Part shown: positions 22,296 through 33,325 of the stretch, in pieces
Layout: each line of letters starts with the position of its first letter
How positions within the stretch are numbered: the first letter of the stretch is position 1
Assembly: GCA_949825045.1 (NCBI GenBank)
Contig: OX463813.1
Coordinates: 5,704,001 to 5,768,000 of the forward strand
Source: Argyresthia goedartella
Lineage: Eukaryota > Arthropoda > Insecta > Lepidoptera > Argyresthiidae
Direction of reading: 5' to 3'
DNA length: 64,000 nucleotides
Notes under the pieces: generated by a model
The model's input: only the letters and a program-made list of their open reading frames with translations
What the model was told of the DNA's origin: nothing
Databases searched by the model: none
Program-made: the position numbers and the translations under genes

Positions 22296-22498
22296 TGGGG
22301 GGTTACCACAATCTTTTTCCGATTCAAATTAGGTTCAAAACAAGATCATCACCATGGCAACCATTTCCATTCCAATTCGCCATAATGGGCTTTATTTACC
22401 TAATACTACGACTTGTTTTAAGACGGTCACGGTAATTTTGCGGATCAAATTAGGTACCTAATCTGAATCGGCATAAGACGTTGAGGTAACCCCTCTGG
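22296..22498. mobile_element. MITE-3 with about 40-bp imperfect inverted ends
   Basis: The left end CTGGGGGGTTACCACAA and right end TTGAGGTAACCCCTCTGG are inverted. Inner pairing is CCGATTCAAATTAGG with CCTAATCTGAATCGG. A partial copy in the other direction lies at 23965-24062 (GGTTGCCATGGTGATGATC). Confidence 0.65.
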
Positions 22499-22611
22499 TA
22501 TTAAAACGCAAACTGCATCGTTGTTTGTACAAATACTGATTATGCTAATTAATGATAAAGATCAAAATTGAGATATCCAATCGTAAAAACCGATAAGCTA
22601 TCACAACAACT

Positions 22612-23031
22612 TTTTTAGGGTTCCGTACCCAACGGGTAAGAACGGAACCCTATTACTAAGACTTCGCTGTCCGTCCGTCCCTCCGTCTGTCACCAGGCTG
22701 TATCTCAAGAACCTAGCTAGCTAGAGAGTTGAAATTTTCACAGATTATGTATTTCTGTTGCCGCTATAACAACAAATACTAAAAAACAGGATGAAAGAAA
22801 TATTTAAGGGGGCTCCCATACAACAATTCTTTCAATACCACATACAAACTTATGGATGCACCTGGTTACGTACATGGAGTGTGAAAGTAACCGCACCAAT
22901 AACTTTATAAACAATATTTTGCTGTGTAAAATCCAAACTATTCACTCCACACCATCGCTTCCATTGAACGGTGGTACGGAACCCTTCGTGCGCGATTTAG
23001 ACTCGCACTTGACCGGTTTTATTATATGTAC
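22612..23031 (+). mobile_element. Lepidopteran GGTTCCG repeat, uninterrupted copy
   Basis: It starts AGGGTTCCGTACCCAACGGG, continues CTGTCCGTCCGTCC, CACCAGGCTGTATCTCAAG, TTTCTGTTGCCGCTATAACA and GGGGGCTCCCATACAACAA, and ends GGAACCCTTCGTGCGCG then ACTCGCACTTGACCGG. It carries no ORF of its own. Confidence 0.85.
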
Positions 23032-23437
23032 ACGCTCTTAAGGTCGTTAAAGCGACCGCGAAATGGATTCGTTCAAAATGGTACATTTCGTACGAGTTCG
23101 CAATGGCTTATATGTACGAACCGAAAAGTTTACGGTACGAACCGAAGGCATGGGTCGTATCGAGGTTCGAAAAGAAGTATTTTCGAACGAGTTACGAATT
23201 GAATTTTTCCGCCTGAGAACCCAAAATTAAGCGACAAAGGTGCTATTTGGGGGTTAGAAGGCGGAAAATATATTAAAATGCGTTCTGTAATGTGCGGGCA
23301 CTTTCGAGACCTTTTCTCATTCATCAGCTAGAGCTAGTAAAATTATAATATTCAAAATATACATAATAATTATGTGATCTTATTCACATAATTATTATAC
23401 GACTTTTGTGAGTATGGTTAAGTGGCCGATATGCCGC

Positions 23438-23905
23438 ATTTAGTTGGTTAAATCAAACAGTTAACTAACTCTCTAGACCGTTACTTAAATGCCGACGTTT
23501 AACCAAGTCACTAAAATTCCGTCAGACAATTGGGTGAACAAAACGTTTAACGAGTTGTCTAAACGTTCCTAGGTAACAACACATAAAACAATATATATTT
23601 TTTATGTGTACTTAAGTTTATGTTTCAAGTTTTTTTTTGTAATTACATGTTCAACCTAACACGAAGGGTAAAGGGGGCTTCGCTCACCCCCTTTACCCTT
23701 CGCCAAAGCTACCGCAATGTTTTGCCCTGATAAAAGCTGTGCAAATCAGCTGTTGTAGTGACGCCATCTTGTTTTCTAACACGTCGGCTTTCGTTAAAAC
23801 AGATTGTCAAACGTTTGCGACGATGCTTAATTTAAATCAAAATGCTAGTTAATTTAATTAACGGTCCAGAGAGTTAGTTAAGTGTCTGATTTAACCAACC
23901 AACTG
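23438..23905. mobile_element. TIR element (about 45-bp arms) with MITE-1 core inside
   Basis: The left arm GTTGGTTAAATCAAACAGTT, CTAACTCTCTAGACCGTTA is mirrored on the right by TAACGGTCCAGAGAGTTAG, then GATTTAACCAACCAAC. The middle (23588-23752) is a - strand MITE-1 core with a complete GC-rich hairpin. Confidence 0.7.
23588..23752 (-). mobile_element. MITE-1 core inside the TIR element
   Basis: On the - strand: GCGGTAGCTTTGGCGAAGGG, TAAAGGGGGTGAGCGAAG, CCCCCTTTACCCTTCGTG, TTAGGTTGAACATGTAATT and ACATAAACTTAAGTACACA. The usual GCACATCAAAA ends are missing. Confidence 0.75.
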
Positions 23906-24062
23906 CGACAGATTTACCGTCAGATTTTGGCGTATTCCCTATAAAGAGTTAAAACAAGTCTTGTTGTTAGGTAAATAAAGCCCGTTAAAGGCGTATTGGA
24001 ATATAAATGGTTGCCATGGTGATGATCCTGTTTTAAATCGCTAGGTTATGGTAACCCTCCAG

Positions 24063-24664
24063 GTATCGCATGTTTGTCAAACAGTCAGCTTAATGTCTAG
24101 GACGGGTTGCACCAAACTTCGGGTTAAATTCGATTGGAGAAGGGTAAAACCCTTGAAGCTTGATTTGAAGGTAGATTTAGGACAATATGGAAGTTTTTGG
24201 CAGGATAGAGAAATCAGTAAAACTTAGTTTAGAATAGTTGAACCGTTTATTGGTATTACGTTAAATTTCATATTATAATTTGTGTTTTACTTTATATGTT
24301 ATGTTGTATTATTATTAATATCTCTTATATTTATAAACTTCTAATGTATTTTATTGACTTGAATATTATTTTATATTCAACGTTTATTATATTTTCTAAT
24401 ATCCAAAAACCTACTTAAGGGCAAAGGTCGCTCACTTGCATGAATAAGTACCTTTTCTAATTTATAAATGTGAATTATTTATTATATATAAGTATCGTTA
24501 TTATTATATTATTATCATTTTTCTGTACGCACAGTATTTTTTATTAGTTTCATTATTTCATGAATTGAGCATTTAATTTTGTTTAGTTTTTGCTTAGAAA
24601 TAAAACTTACATAACGAGGTCGTGAACATCAGAATTATTGATTAGAAACGATGTATTGTAAGAA
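24063..24664. other. No gene recognised
   Basis: Very AT-rich sequence. No motif-bearing ORF and no bounded repeat seen. Confidence 0.5.
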
Positions 24665-25370
24665 GTACCAAAAATCGGTCAAATACGGGTCCAACTCGTA
24701 CAAAGGGTTCCATGCCGTTCTACAAAAAAAAAAAAGTAGCCAAGTGCGAGTCGGAATTGCCCATGAAGGGTTCCGTTGTAGCAAGTAATTTTGTGACTGG
24801 ATGTTTGTGTTGTAACTTTGTTTTTCATAGTGTTTGTGTGAATGACAAAGTTACCTTTGCGGTTTTAATAAACGTTTTATATCTTGAAAACTGCAAATTT
24901 TATTTTGTTCAAACTAATTTTCGTTGAAAGTGTGTATTGAGATACACAGATTTTTGTAGATTTGTCACTCTTATACTTTAAAAGTTACACACATTTTTCC
25001 ACTTTGGAAAAGTCTGTCTCTTTAAAGATGTACTTTCAGGAAAAATGGTTTCAGGAACTACAATGGCATTTTTAAAGACATATATACAAATACCCCACAC
25101 ATGCAGGTTTGATAATAAAAATATTTTTTGGTTTCAGTTCCATGGGGAGCCGCTTTAATTATTTTAAATTTGTTTTTTTTTTTTATAAAAATCTTAAAGC
25201 GGTTCACAGAATACCAAGTTTTAACTGTGTCACAGCAACTTTATGCAGAAACTATTAGGACTAAATAGTTTCTGCATAAAGTTGCTGTGACATACGGACG
25301 GACGGACAGACAGACAGACTTGACGAAATTATAAGGGTTCCTTGTTCTCTACGGAACCCTAAAAAGGCAG
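24665..25370 (+). mobile_element. GGTTCCG-type repeat, second subfamily
   Basis: It begins with two partial head motifs (GGTCAAATACGGGTCCAACT and GCCAAGTGCGAGTCGGAATT, CATGAAGGGTTCCGT) separated by a 12-A run. It ends GACGGACGGACAGACAGAC, TATAAGGGTTCC and CTACGGAACCCTAAAAA. The doubled head suggests one copy landed in, or recombined with, another. A 29-bp hairpin lies at 25228-25292. Confidence 0.7.
25228..25292. repeat. Hairpin with 29-bp perfect arms, 7-base loop
   Basis: TGTCACAGCAACTTTATGCA (start of the left arm, 25228-25256) is exactly reversed at 25264-25292. It lies next to the GGACGG run of the repeat's end. Confidence 0.9.
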
Positions 25371-26350
25371 AAAAAAGCATGACTCCTTGTTTAGGGAGTA
25401 TGTAGACCCTTTAAATTATCAAATCAAATCGTTTATTTGCTTAAAAACACGTAGACAGTATGTGGGTGGTGTTATGTAGAATACTTTAAATTAGTGCGGT
25501 GTATTTTACAAATATATAACTATTTACGGTTTCTTAAATTTAATATGTCAGTGGGTGAAAAATATGAATAATATACTTACAATACGCCATATGATTAACA
25601 TTTTTAGCAAGTTTTATTAGGGCTTTACCGACAGAGTGGAAACCGACGGGTGACGTAATAAAAGGCTTGTCACTACATGCTCAGTTAGTCTTGTCTATTT
25701 ATTGGAATACAATCCTAATTTATATTCTAGGTTGGAACATGTTATTAATGACGTGCATATGACATAGTACGTGATGAGATATTTCCGCATATCTGTAATC
25801 TGTGGCGGGCGTACGGGCCGGCACAAGGGCCTTACCACAAAAGGAAAACTACTGTTCATCACTTGTTGAAAAACAAAAGTGTATGGGATTTGACGTTTGT
25901 TTTGAGGTTAAACGCAGTTTCATATTTTTTGTGGTAACACGGTTAGTGTCTTAAAAAATTACGCACACTATGATAGCAGTGAGTATCATCACATCAGCGA
26001 GTTTGTCAATTGGCCCTTAAATACTACACATCTTTCATATTTTTTCACATCGTCAGGTAACACATTAAATATTTTAATATTTTAGCGTTTGTCTCACACA
26101 AATATCGGCATTGTTTGGACAGCAGTGCCCGTGTTGCACTACAAATGTACAACTTTCTCTAATGTAGAGGCATGTTAATGTAAGTATTCCTCATTTCTTA
26201 AATAAAGGTTTACAGCTACGCATACACCCTACACCGCATATCGTCCTGATGCATTTCTTTCGCACTATAAATTATGCTTTGTCTACATCGACAGAGTTTC
26301 CCCATTGAATAAGTCCATAAGCCATCAAAAATACACCATATAAAATCAAC
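25371..26350. other. No gene; possible small MITE at about 25826-25950
   Basis: Inverted short ends CCTTACCACAAAA and TTTTTTGTGGTAAC lie about 100 bp apart, suggesting a small TIR element. The bounds are not firm. Nothing coding is seen. Confidence 0.4.
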
Positions 26351-26500
26351 TACATTATTTTTTTCTGATGCGGCAACAGATATGTACTTTCTATGAAAAT
26401 TTCAAATCCCTGCCTTGAGCTTGAGATGCAGCCTACTGAGCGGAGGCTTAGTGTTGGGGTCTCGTTTCGCAGCCTCCGGGCACGGTACCCAAAAATTTAT
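26351..26500 (-). mobile_element. Diverged GGTTCCG repeat fragment
   Basis: The + strand reads TGATGCGGCAACAGATATGT, TCTATGAAAATTTC and GGCACGGTACCC, matching the middle to the GGTTCCG end of the repeat on the - strand with many changes. Confidence 0.55.
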
Positions 26501-26693
26501 ACCTTTACCAACATCCGGTGATTAATTTACTTCCTTCCCTACCGGGATTTAAGCCCAGGATCTCTTGCTTGTGAGGCATATCCTCGCTCGATATGCCATA
26601 TATAGGTAGGTCATCATATGCCCCATATGTAAGTCCTGCTCAGAGTGACCGGCCTTTATCAAGCAGAAATAAAGGCTTCGGCACATCACCAGC

Positions 26694-26768
26694 AGATCAG
26701 TAGCGGGGCGGTAGAGGGGCGGTAACGGAGCGGTAGCGGGACAGTAGCGGGGCGGTAGCGGGGCGGGT
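26694..26768. repeat. GC-rich minisatellite, unit near CGGTAGCGGGG
   Basis: About seven imperfect 10-11-base units. A second array of the same unit is at 27757-27873. An open frame on the - strand here encodes only a proline/arginine-rich repeat and is not a gene. Confidence 0.85.
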
Positions 26769-26849
26769 GTCAAATACTAGAAACTTCATAAAGCATATCA
26801 CATTAAGAGGGGGGCGGTTCAAAAGTGGGCCTGCTCTTTTATAAACTTA

Positions 26850-27020
26850 CTAACACCCACACTAGGATACCATGTGTCACGGGATCCAGAAACAGCGACG
26901 TCACACACATATAAATATCCAAGAGCTGGGGTTTTTTTTCTTTAGCCCCAGCCGTGGATCGAACCCGGGACCTCTCGCATGGTAGGCAGATTCACAACCG
27001 TTGCGCCAGAGTGGCCGTCA
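26850..27020 (-). mobile_element. SINE2 copy
   Basis: On the - strand: A-box CTCTGGCGCAACGGTTGTG, B-box CCGGGTTCGATCCACGG, an A-rich linker, GTGTGTGACGTCGCTGTTTC, TGGATCCCGTGACACATGG and ATCCTAGTGTGGG. It is the clearest SINE2 head in the window. Confidence 0.85.
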
Positions 27021-27756
27021 TTTTGTTGGCGGCCATTTGACCATACATTAGACAATATTGGCAATCGCCCTGCTATCGACCTGCAGCTGGTGATGTACCT
27101 TAAGGCTATACCAAAAAAATGTCATCTGCAGATTTGATTTTTTCAGTTTATTGAGTATTTGATTAAGATTCTCACTGAAGGAAAACGCGATTGGATGATA
27201 TTTCCTCTATAGAATTAATTACGTAAATACCTGTAAATTGTTTTATTTTTTCGCTATTCTGAAATTTAACTAATTTCATTGCGGGATTGCATTCAAAATA
27301 TGGATTATGCATTTATTATATATTAGTAAACTCTCCTTGTTTTTTTTCATCAAAATAGCGTTATCTATTTTTAAACAATTTTATGTGGTTTGGCGCTACG
27401 TTATTTTAGTTTGAGTGGAGCGCATAGTTTGCGATAATTATAATGTGAAGTAAAATAAAATGATATTTTTATACTATAGACAAGGTAAATTTATCCAATA
27501 TTTCTGGTCAGCATTACCAACCGCAAGAAAAAAACATGGTGTTCGCACACGACCAACACACAGTACCGGGAGTCATGTCCATAGGAGGAGCTCAACTGCG
27601 AGTAATAGACGGTGCTTTATATAATGTGCCAACAAGTCCAAGGAAGGTGTTCATGCGCGAGTGGACAGGTTAAGTGCTGAATTCAGTGTGAGTATCCTGT
27701 ATTAACCCGTATGTGAAGAGCGGTGGGGATATGTTGAATTATTAAAATCACTACCG
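27021..27756. other. No gene recognised
   Basis: The phrase GACCATACATTAGACAATAT at about 27038 recurs at about 27938 next to the second minisatellite, so the two arrays share some flanking sequence. No ORF with a motif is seen. Confidence 0.45.
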
Positions 27757-27873
27757 GGCGGGTCGGTAGCGGGGCGGTGGCAGGCGGTAGCGGGGCGGTA
27801 GCGGGGCGGTGGCGAGCTGGAAGCGGGGCGGTGGAGGGGCGATAGCGGAATGGTAACTGCGCGGTAGCGGGGG
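27757..27873. repeat. GC-rich minisatellite, second array
   Basis: About ten imperfect CGGTAGCGGGG units. The two overlapping - strand open frames across it (27683-27985) are low-complexity translations of the repeat. Confidence 0.85.
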
Positions 27874-28335
27874 AAGGGGGAGGGGCAAGAAATTCTATGA
27901 ACCATGTCACAACAAATTCGATAGTGTACGATTCGATTTGACCATACATTTGACAATATTGACAATTGCCCTGCCCCCGCCCCACCGCCTCGCCTGCGGT
28001 ATACCGAATCCCTTTAATCCATCACAATGGCAATGAACTGTGTATATATAGGACCTATAATAGTAGTTTATGTGACTGTTACATAATGGAGGGCATTAAT
28101 AGTCGAGAGTGGGTTTATGAAACGAGCCGAAGGCAAGTTTCACAATAATATCAAATTCAAATTCAAATTCAAAAAGAATTTATTTCCATAAGAAACACAT
28201 AGGTAACATTTGGAGAATGTCAAATCTTAAACTAACACATGTATAAGGTACAGGGAAATATAGAACTCAATTTGAATTCCGTCACCTCAATGTTTTAGAT
28301 GCTGGAGGCAAAGAGGCAACTAGAAACCTCCAGCT

Positions 28336-31215
28336 TTATACGTTATTTTTTACAGAATTTGAGCAAACACCTTCCCAAGCTTTCTTGTCTTCTACATAAT
28401 CTGATATTTTGTAGTAACCTTTTTTACATAAGTGATTTTTAACAACATTTTTAAATTTATTTACAGACAATTCTTGTAACTCAGTCGGTATTTTGTTGTA
28501 AAAGCGAATACATTACCCTTTAAAAGATACATTAACCTTATGGAGCCTAGTAGTAGGTATAGCTAGTTTATTCCTATTTCTAGTGTTGACATTGTGCCTG
28601 TCGCTATTCTTAGGAAATTTATCAATATTTTTGTGGACGTACATTAGGTTTTCATAAATATACTGACACGGCACTGTCATAATGTTAATTTCCTTAAATT
28701 TACAACGCAGTGACTCTCAGGGACCCACATTGTAGATTGCACGAACAGCCCTCTTTTGCAGCACAAATATTATGTTAATGTCTGCAGCGTTCCCCCACAG
28801 CAGTATGCCGTAAGACATAATGCTATGGAAGTTGCTGAAATAAACTAGTCTAGCTGTTTCCACGTCCGTAAAAAGACGGATTTTTTTAACTGCATAAACT
28901 GCGGAACTGAGTTTTTTTGATAGCTTATCTATGTGTGGGCCCCACTGAAGCTTATTATCTAAGGTGATTCCTAGGAATACAGTGCTATCTACAATTTATA
29001 AATTTTCACCTTTAACATTAACATTAGCCGAGACTTGTTTAACATTGGGGAGTATAAACCGAATACATTTAGTTTTGTTATTGTTCAGTAAAAGATTATT
29101 AGCACTAAACCAATTGACTACCTTTGAGATTGCATTACTCACATCGTCAAAGTTCAAACTGCGTCGTTTCATTTTAAACAAAAGTTAAGTATCATCTGCA
29201 AACAGTACAATCTCATGATTATCTCTGACAAGATGTGGCAGGTCATTAATATAAACCAAAAACAGGAATGGCCCGAGTATGGAACCCTGAGGTACACCCA
29301 TAGTAACAACAGATCCTGGAGATCGTTTTCCATTAATGTCAACTCTCTGTATCCTGTTATTTAGATAAGAAGAGAGAAGATCTAAAGAGTTATCCATAAT
29401 TCCATAGTGATGTGATTTCCTGATCAATGTCCCATGGTCAACGCAATCAAAAGCCTTAGACAAATCGCAAAATACTCCTAGAGCATCATGCGACTCCTCC
29501 CAGGCATCATATATATGTGATATTAACTCAATACCGGCATCAGTAGTTGATTTGCCTTGTGTAAAACCAAATTGTTTACAGTGGAGCATGTTGTTGGTGT
29601 TGAAATGTGTAAGAAGTTGATTTAAAATTACTTTTTCAAATACTTTACTAAATGTAGGCAATACCGATATCGGTCTGAAGTTAGAAGGGTCAGATGTACT
29701 ACCCGATTTAAACAAAGGTACTATTTTACTGTGTTTCATTAAATCAGGAAACACGCCAGCATCAATAGATGCATTAAATATGATAGCTAAATAAAGTGCA
29801 ATAACATTTATTAGGGGCTTCACAACATGAACAGAAATATCCCAGAGGTCTGCAGTTTTTTTAACATTTATTGATTTAAAGGCTTCAATAATATCTTTAT
29901 CATCTACATAATTAAACGAGAATTGATTTTCACATCTAGGTACATAGTCTTTTAGCAAAGATTCAGCGACTACTTTGGAAGAGTCTAAAGACTTTGTAGT
30001 AGAGATTGGGATGTCAGTAAAAAAAAAAATCAAACGCTTTAGCTACATCAATATCATTTTTGAAAGTAATATCATTAATTTATAATTCATATTCATTGTT
30101 TTTAATACTGACCTTTCCAGTCTCACTTTTAATTTAATCCCAAGTTGATTTAATTTTGTTATCACTTTTTCTTATTTTAGATCTGATATACTTTGATTTT
30201 GCAATTTGACAAACTTTTTTAAAGATTTTTGAGTACTTTTTTACTTTATCCATGAACTCTTCACTATGATTCCATTGTTTTTCACTATATAATTCATATA
30301 AATTTTGTCTACTTTTAAGTATACCTACTGTGGCCCACTTACTAAAGTTAAGTTTGTCTGAGACCACAATCGATCTGGTAGTAAATACTGCATTGAACGC
30401 ATTGCTGAATTTGTAAAAAAAATCAATATGACTCATTAGGGTTATTATTAGAGTAATTGATAGGTAGTTTGCTATCCCAATTCAATTTAAACCTTTCAAA
30501 CCGATGTGCAGTCACAGGTATGTATTGTATCTTTCTTGAAGAACTTTTTTTAAGTTGAATTTCTAGTCTAATGTATTGACCTAAATGGTCTGACTTTAAA
30601 TTACTTATAATTTTTTTAAGTACAATTTTTTCATTTGGATAAGCAAATATATTGTCTATACAATTTGCTGAGGTTTCAGTTATTCGAGTAGGTTCCATGA
30701 AAAGTGGCTTTAAGTTGTGAGAATTAAATAAGTTAGTTAGTCTCGTACTAAGGGAGTAAGTTTCTAATAAATTTACATTGAAGTCTCCTCATATCATAAG
30801 AGTTTTATTAGATTTTGATACTTTAAATAATATGTCATCCATGACTTTTTCAAAAACATCAAATGAACCTGATGGTGGGCTGTAAACGCTTATTACAATT
30901 ATGCGCTCCAATTCAACACATGCTACTTCAATGTGGCTTTCAACTGATAAACATACTATGTCATTACGATTTTTGAACTTTATGTGTTTATTTAGAAATA
31001 TTAGAGAGCCTCCACGAACAGCATGTGATCTGCAAAAAGAACTACCAACCTGGTGGTTACTGAAATTGAACATGAGCTCATGGCTTTTTAGCCAATGTTC
31101 TGTTAGACATAAAATATCAATATTAAAAGAGTTCATGTACAATTCCAAATGTAATAATTTACTGCTAATACCTTGAATATTTTGTCGGACCAGATTAGTA
31201 AACTTTTCATTTATT
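28336..31215 (-). pseudogene. LINE-D ORF2: APE endonuclease plus reverse transcriptase, with stops
   Basis: The endonuclease starts near 31215 (QNIQGISSKLLHLELYM), with the catalytic Glu in ILCLTEHWLK, GDFNVN, and SDHLG (the His). It is followed by a basic linker, and then RT: GFTQGKSTTDAGIELISHIY, CDLSKAFDCVDH, MGVPQGSILGPFLFLVYIND and VLFADDT. The C-terminus runs to WEGVCSNSVKNNV at 28336. The protein would nick target DNA and copy its RNA there. The reading frame is interrupted mainly by nonsense codons (for example just before GDFNVN, directly after FADDT, and at 28996), with few indels, so decay is moderate. Confidence 0.85.
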
Positions 31216-31306
31216 TTACAATATTGAATTTTTCTGTTTTTATTATGTACTTTATTAATATTATTTGACGGGCTAGAGACTTCCTCTATTGTCGTTGTAT
31301 CTAATT

Positions 31307-32098
31307 TTAATGACTTGGAAAAGCTTCCAAGGTTTTGTTTGAAACACCAGTATAATGCTCAATAGAGGCATTATGTGTAGCCAAATTTTTGGCTGTTATA
31401 TTAAAATAATAGGACAGCGAATTTGCTACTTGTCTTTTATAATAACTAGGAAGGTAATATTTACCTTTAGTCAAATAATATTTATTTCTACTAACAAAAT
31501 TGTTAGTATCCATTACATGTATATTATTATTGCATGATATAGTATGCAAGGTCATATTCAGCTTATATCTAAGGTTATTTTCCGATTGTGGCAGGCTGTC
31601 GCTGTAAGGGAATGTGAACATAACAATTTGTTTTACTTTTAAAGAACAGAGCTTGTCTAAATATTTAATTAAGTCAGACTTGTTCACATTACCCCTATTA
31701 TCGAGGCATATGATTAAATAACAGTCATCACTATATATAGCATTATCTACTTTTTGCTTAATATCATGCAGATTACAGTTGGGAAAACAATTATTTATTA
31801 CCGTATGCTCCATATACATATTTAATAATTGGCCCATATTTTTTCCAAGTTCATCACTGTACATAATTGTTTTTATACCTGGATATGAAGTGCTAACATC
31901 CAGAAGGGAACTAGCTGACGGAGCACAGCCCGGCACACAACAGCAGCTCTCCAATATTTTAGTTTCTAGGCTAACCTGGCTACTGAGAACTGCATCCATA
32001 GCTAGATTCAGTTCCCTGGTTTCCGCTCTGGTTTTGTCATAGAGGCTAATGTAGTGCCCCAGGGAGCGCTCTGCCTGGTCAAGTTTGCATCTTAGCTC
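31307..32098 (-). pseudogene. LINE-D ORF1, C-terminal part: coiled coil plus SGNH/esterase-like domain
   Basis: The frame is open from the insertion edge to the stop at 31307. The first 40 codons (ELRCKLDQAERSLGHYISLY, then RAETRELNLAMDAVLSSQ) look like a coiled coil. The rest reads YSDDCYLIICLDNRG, KVKQIVMFTFPYSDSL, NIHVMDTNNFVSRNKYY and KGKYYLPSYYKRQVANSLSY. Strand-helix spacing and the end block recall the SGNH hydrolase-like (esterase) ORF1 domain of CR1-group LINEs. I do not see the canonical GDS nucleophile or a clear final Asp-x-x-His, so it may not be catalytic. ORF1 proteins bind the element's RNA. No stop occurs in the part present; only the 5' end is lost. Confidence 0.55.
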
Positions 32099-32614
32099 AT
32101 CACTCGAGAGTTTTAATGCCTAATTATGTACAGTTACATACACTAGTTTATCTACACACATATGTGAAGAGAGCTTATGATATATAAGCTCTCTTTGATG
32201 TGTTCAGGAACCACATGTTTGACCGGCATTGTGGCTCTGCTTGTTCTGTAGCACCAACTTCGGGCGTCGGCGTTCGAAATTTGAATGTCAGTACCAACTT
32301 CACAGACAAACTAGGGGCGGCATGCAGGCGGGCGTCGGTGTTTGAAATTTGAATGTCATAATGTGTAGAAAAATTACGCATTATGGTCATAATGTGTAAT
32401 TTTTCAGATAAGAAATGAGTTTTTACCAAGTAGTTTAACATTATGCTGATCGTAACGTGCGGTTTTTGTACGCAGTAAAGAGGGTTTATGATACGTGTGC
32501 AGATAAAACTTTTAATATTTATAATTCTCAAGGCGTCGAATGTAACTCAACTGACAGCTCAAGTCCGCTGCCGTGGGTTCTATTTTCAAAATAGTTTTTT
32601 TTTATTCCCAAAGC

Positions 32615-32690
32615 TTGAATTTTTTTGCACATGTGACGTCGCTGTTTCGAGTTCCCACGACACAAGCAGGGCATCCTATTTTTTTTCTTT
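32615..32690 (+). mobile_element. SINE2 body fragment
   Basis: CACATGTGACGTCGCTGTTT, CGAGTTCCCACGACAC and AGGGCATCCTA match the SINE2 body. No tRNA head. Confidence 0.6.
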
Positions 32691-32844
32691 TTTATTATAA
32701 CTGTAGATAGTTACATAAACATAGCAAACGTAATTTTTTGCCTCTTCTGTACATTGGGCCATCTCTTTAAAAAAATGTTGTGGTTAAGTAATAAAAACAT
32801 TGCAATATTAATTATTATAATTAATGAGCACTTATAAATAATTA

Positions 32845-33325
32845 CAAAATGATTACAAGCAAGGTCTGTGTTGAGCTAGATTAACCCTATGGGGTATGTA
32901 TGGGATTGTATACAGTCCCGTCATTTAAGTAATCTTGAACATTGCAATATCCCTTTAACATGCTTTTTAAATTACAAAATTATTAACAGCAAGGTCTGTG
33001 TTTAGCTAGATTAACTCCATACAGTCCCGTCATTTAAGTAATTTTGAACATTGTAATATCCCTTTTTCGACGAAGTCGCTTTAACATGCTTTTTAAATTA
33101 CAAAATTATTAACAGCAAGATCTGTGTTGAGCCAGATTAACCTAATACAGTCCCGTCATTTAAGTAATCTTGAACATTGCAATATCCCTTTAACATGCTT
33201 TTTAAATTTCAAAATTATTAACAGCAAGGTCTGTGTTAAGCTAGATTAACTCCATACAGTCCTGTCATTTAAGTAATCTTGAACATTGTAATATCCCTTT
33301 CTCGACTAAGTCGTTTTAACATGCT
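32845..33325 (-). repeat. Four tandem units of LINE-A 3' UTR, 112-130 bp each
   Basis: GCAAGGTCTGTGTT or a close variant recurs at about 32858, 32990, 33112 and 33224, each followed by ACAGTCCCGTCATTTAAGTA and CATTGTAATATCCCTTT or close variants. Units two and four carry an extra TCGACGAAGTCG-like piece that one and three lack, giving a dimer pattern. Confidence 0.85.

Larger units (their letters stand above)
28154..32098 (-). mobile_element. LINE-D, 5'-truncated non-LTR retrotransposon (3.9 kb)
   Basis: Read on the - strand it has the end of ORF1, an ORF2 with endonuclease and RT, a short 3' UTR and a tail of (TTTGAA)n at 28154-28176. ATCA is duplicated at 28150-28153 and 32099-32102, and removing the element rejoins FB-1 exactly. 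It is cut inside the coiled coil of ORF1. The RT resembles LINE-A, so both belong to the same broad CR1/Jockey-type group. Confidence 0.85.
28061..32508. mobile_element. FB-1, second copy, split by LINE-D and cut at the right
   Basis: The left end TAGTAGTTTATGTGACTG follows TAA at 28058-28060, and the arm runs to ATAATATCA (28153). After LINE-D it resumes CTCGAGAGTTTTAATGCC and follows the right half of the first copy read backwards: GAACCACATGTTTGACCGG, GGCGGGCGTCGG and GCAGTAAAGAGGGTTTATGA. It ends at about 32508, in the centre of what is a 72-bp palindrome in the other copy. Confidence 0.8.

Noticed and set aside
27683..27985. Pro/Arg-rich open frames on the - strand
   Set aside because: These are translations of a minisatellite.
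32845..33325. Regularly spaced repeats, checked as a CRISPR array
   Set aside because: The units are directly adjacent copies of a LINE 3' UTR with no unique spacers, in a eukaryotic genome.
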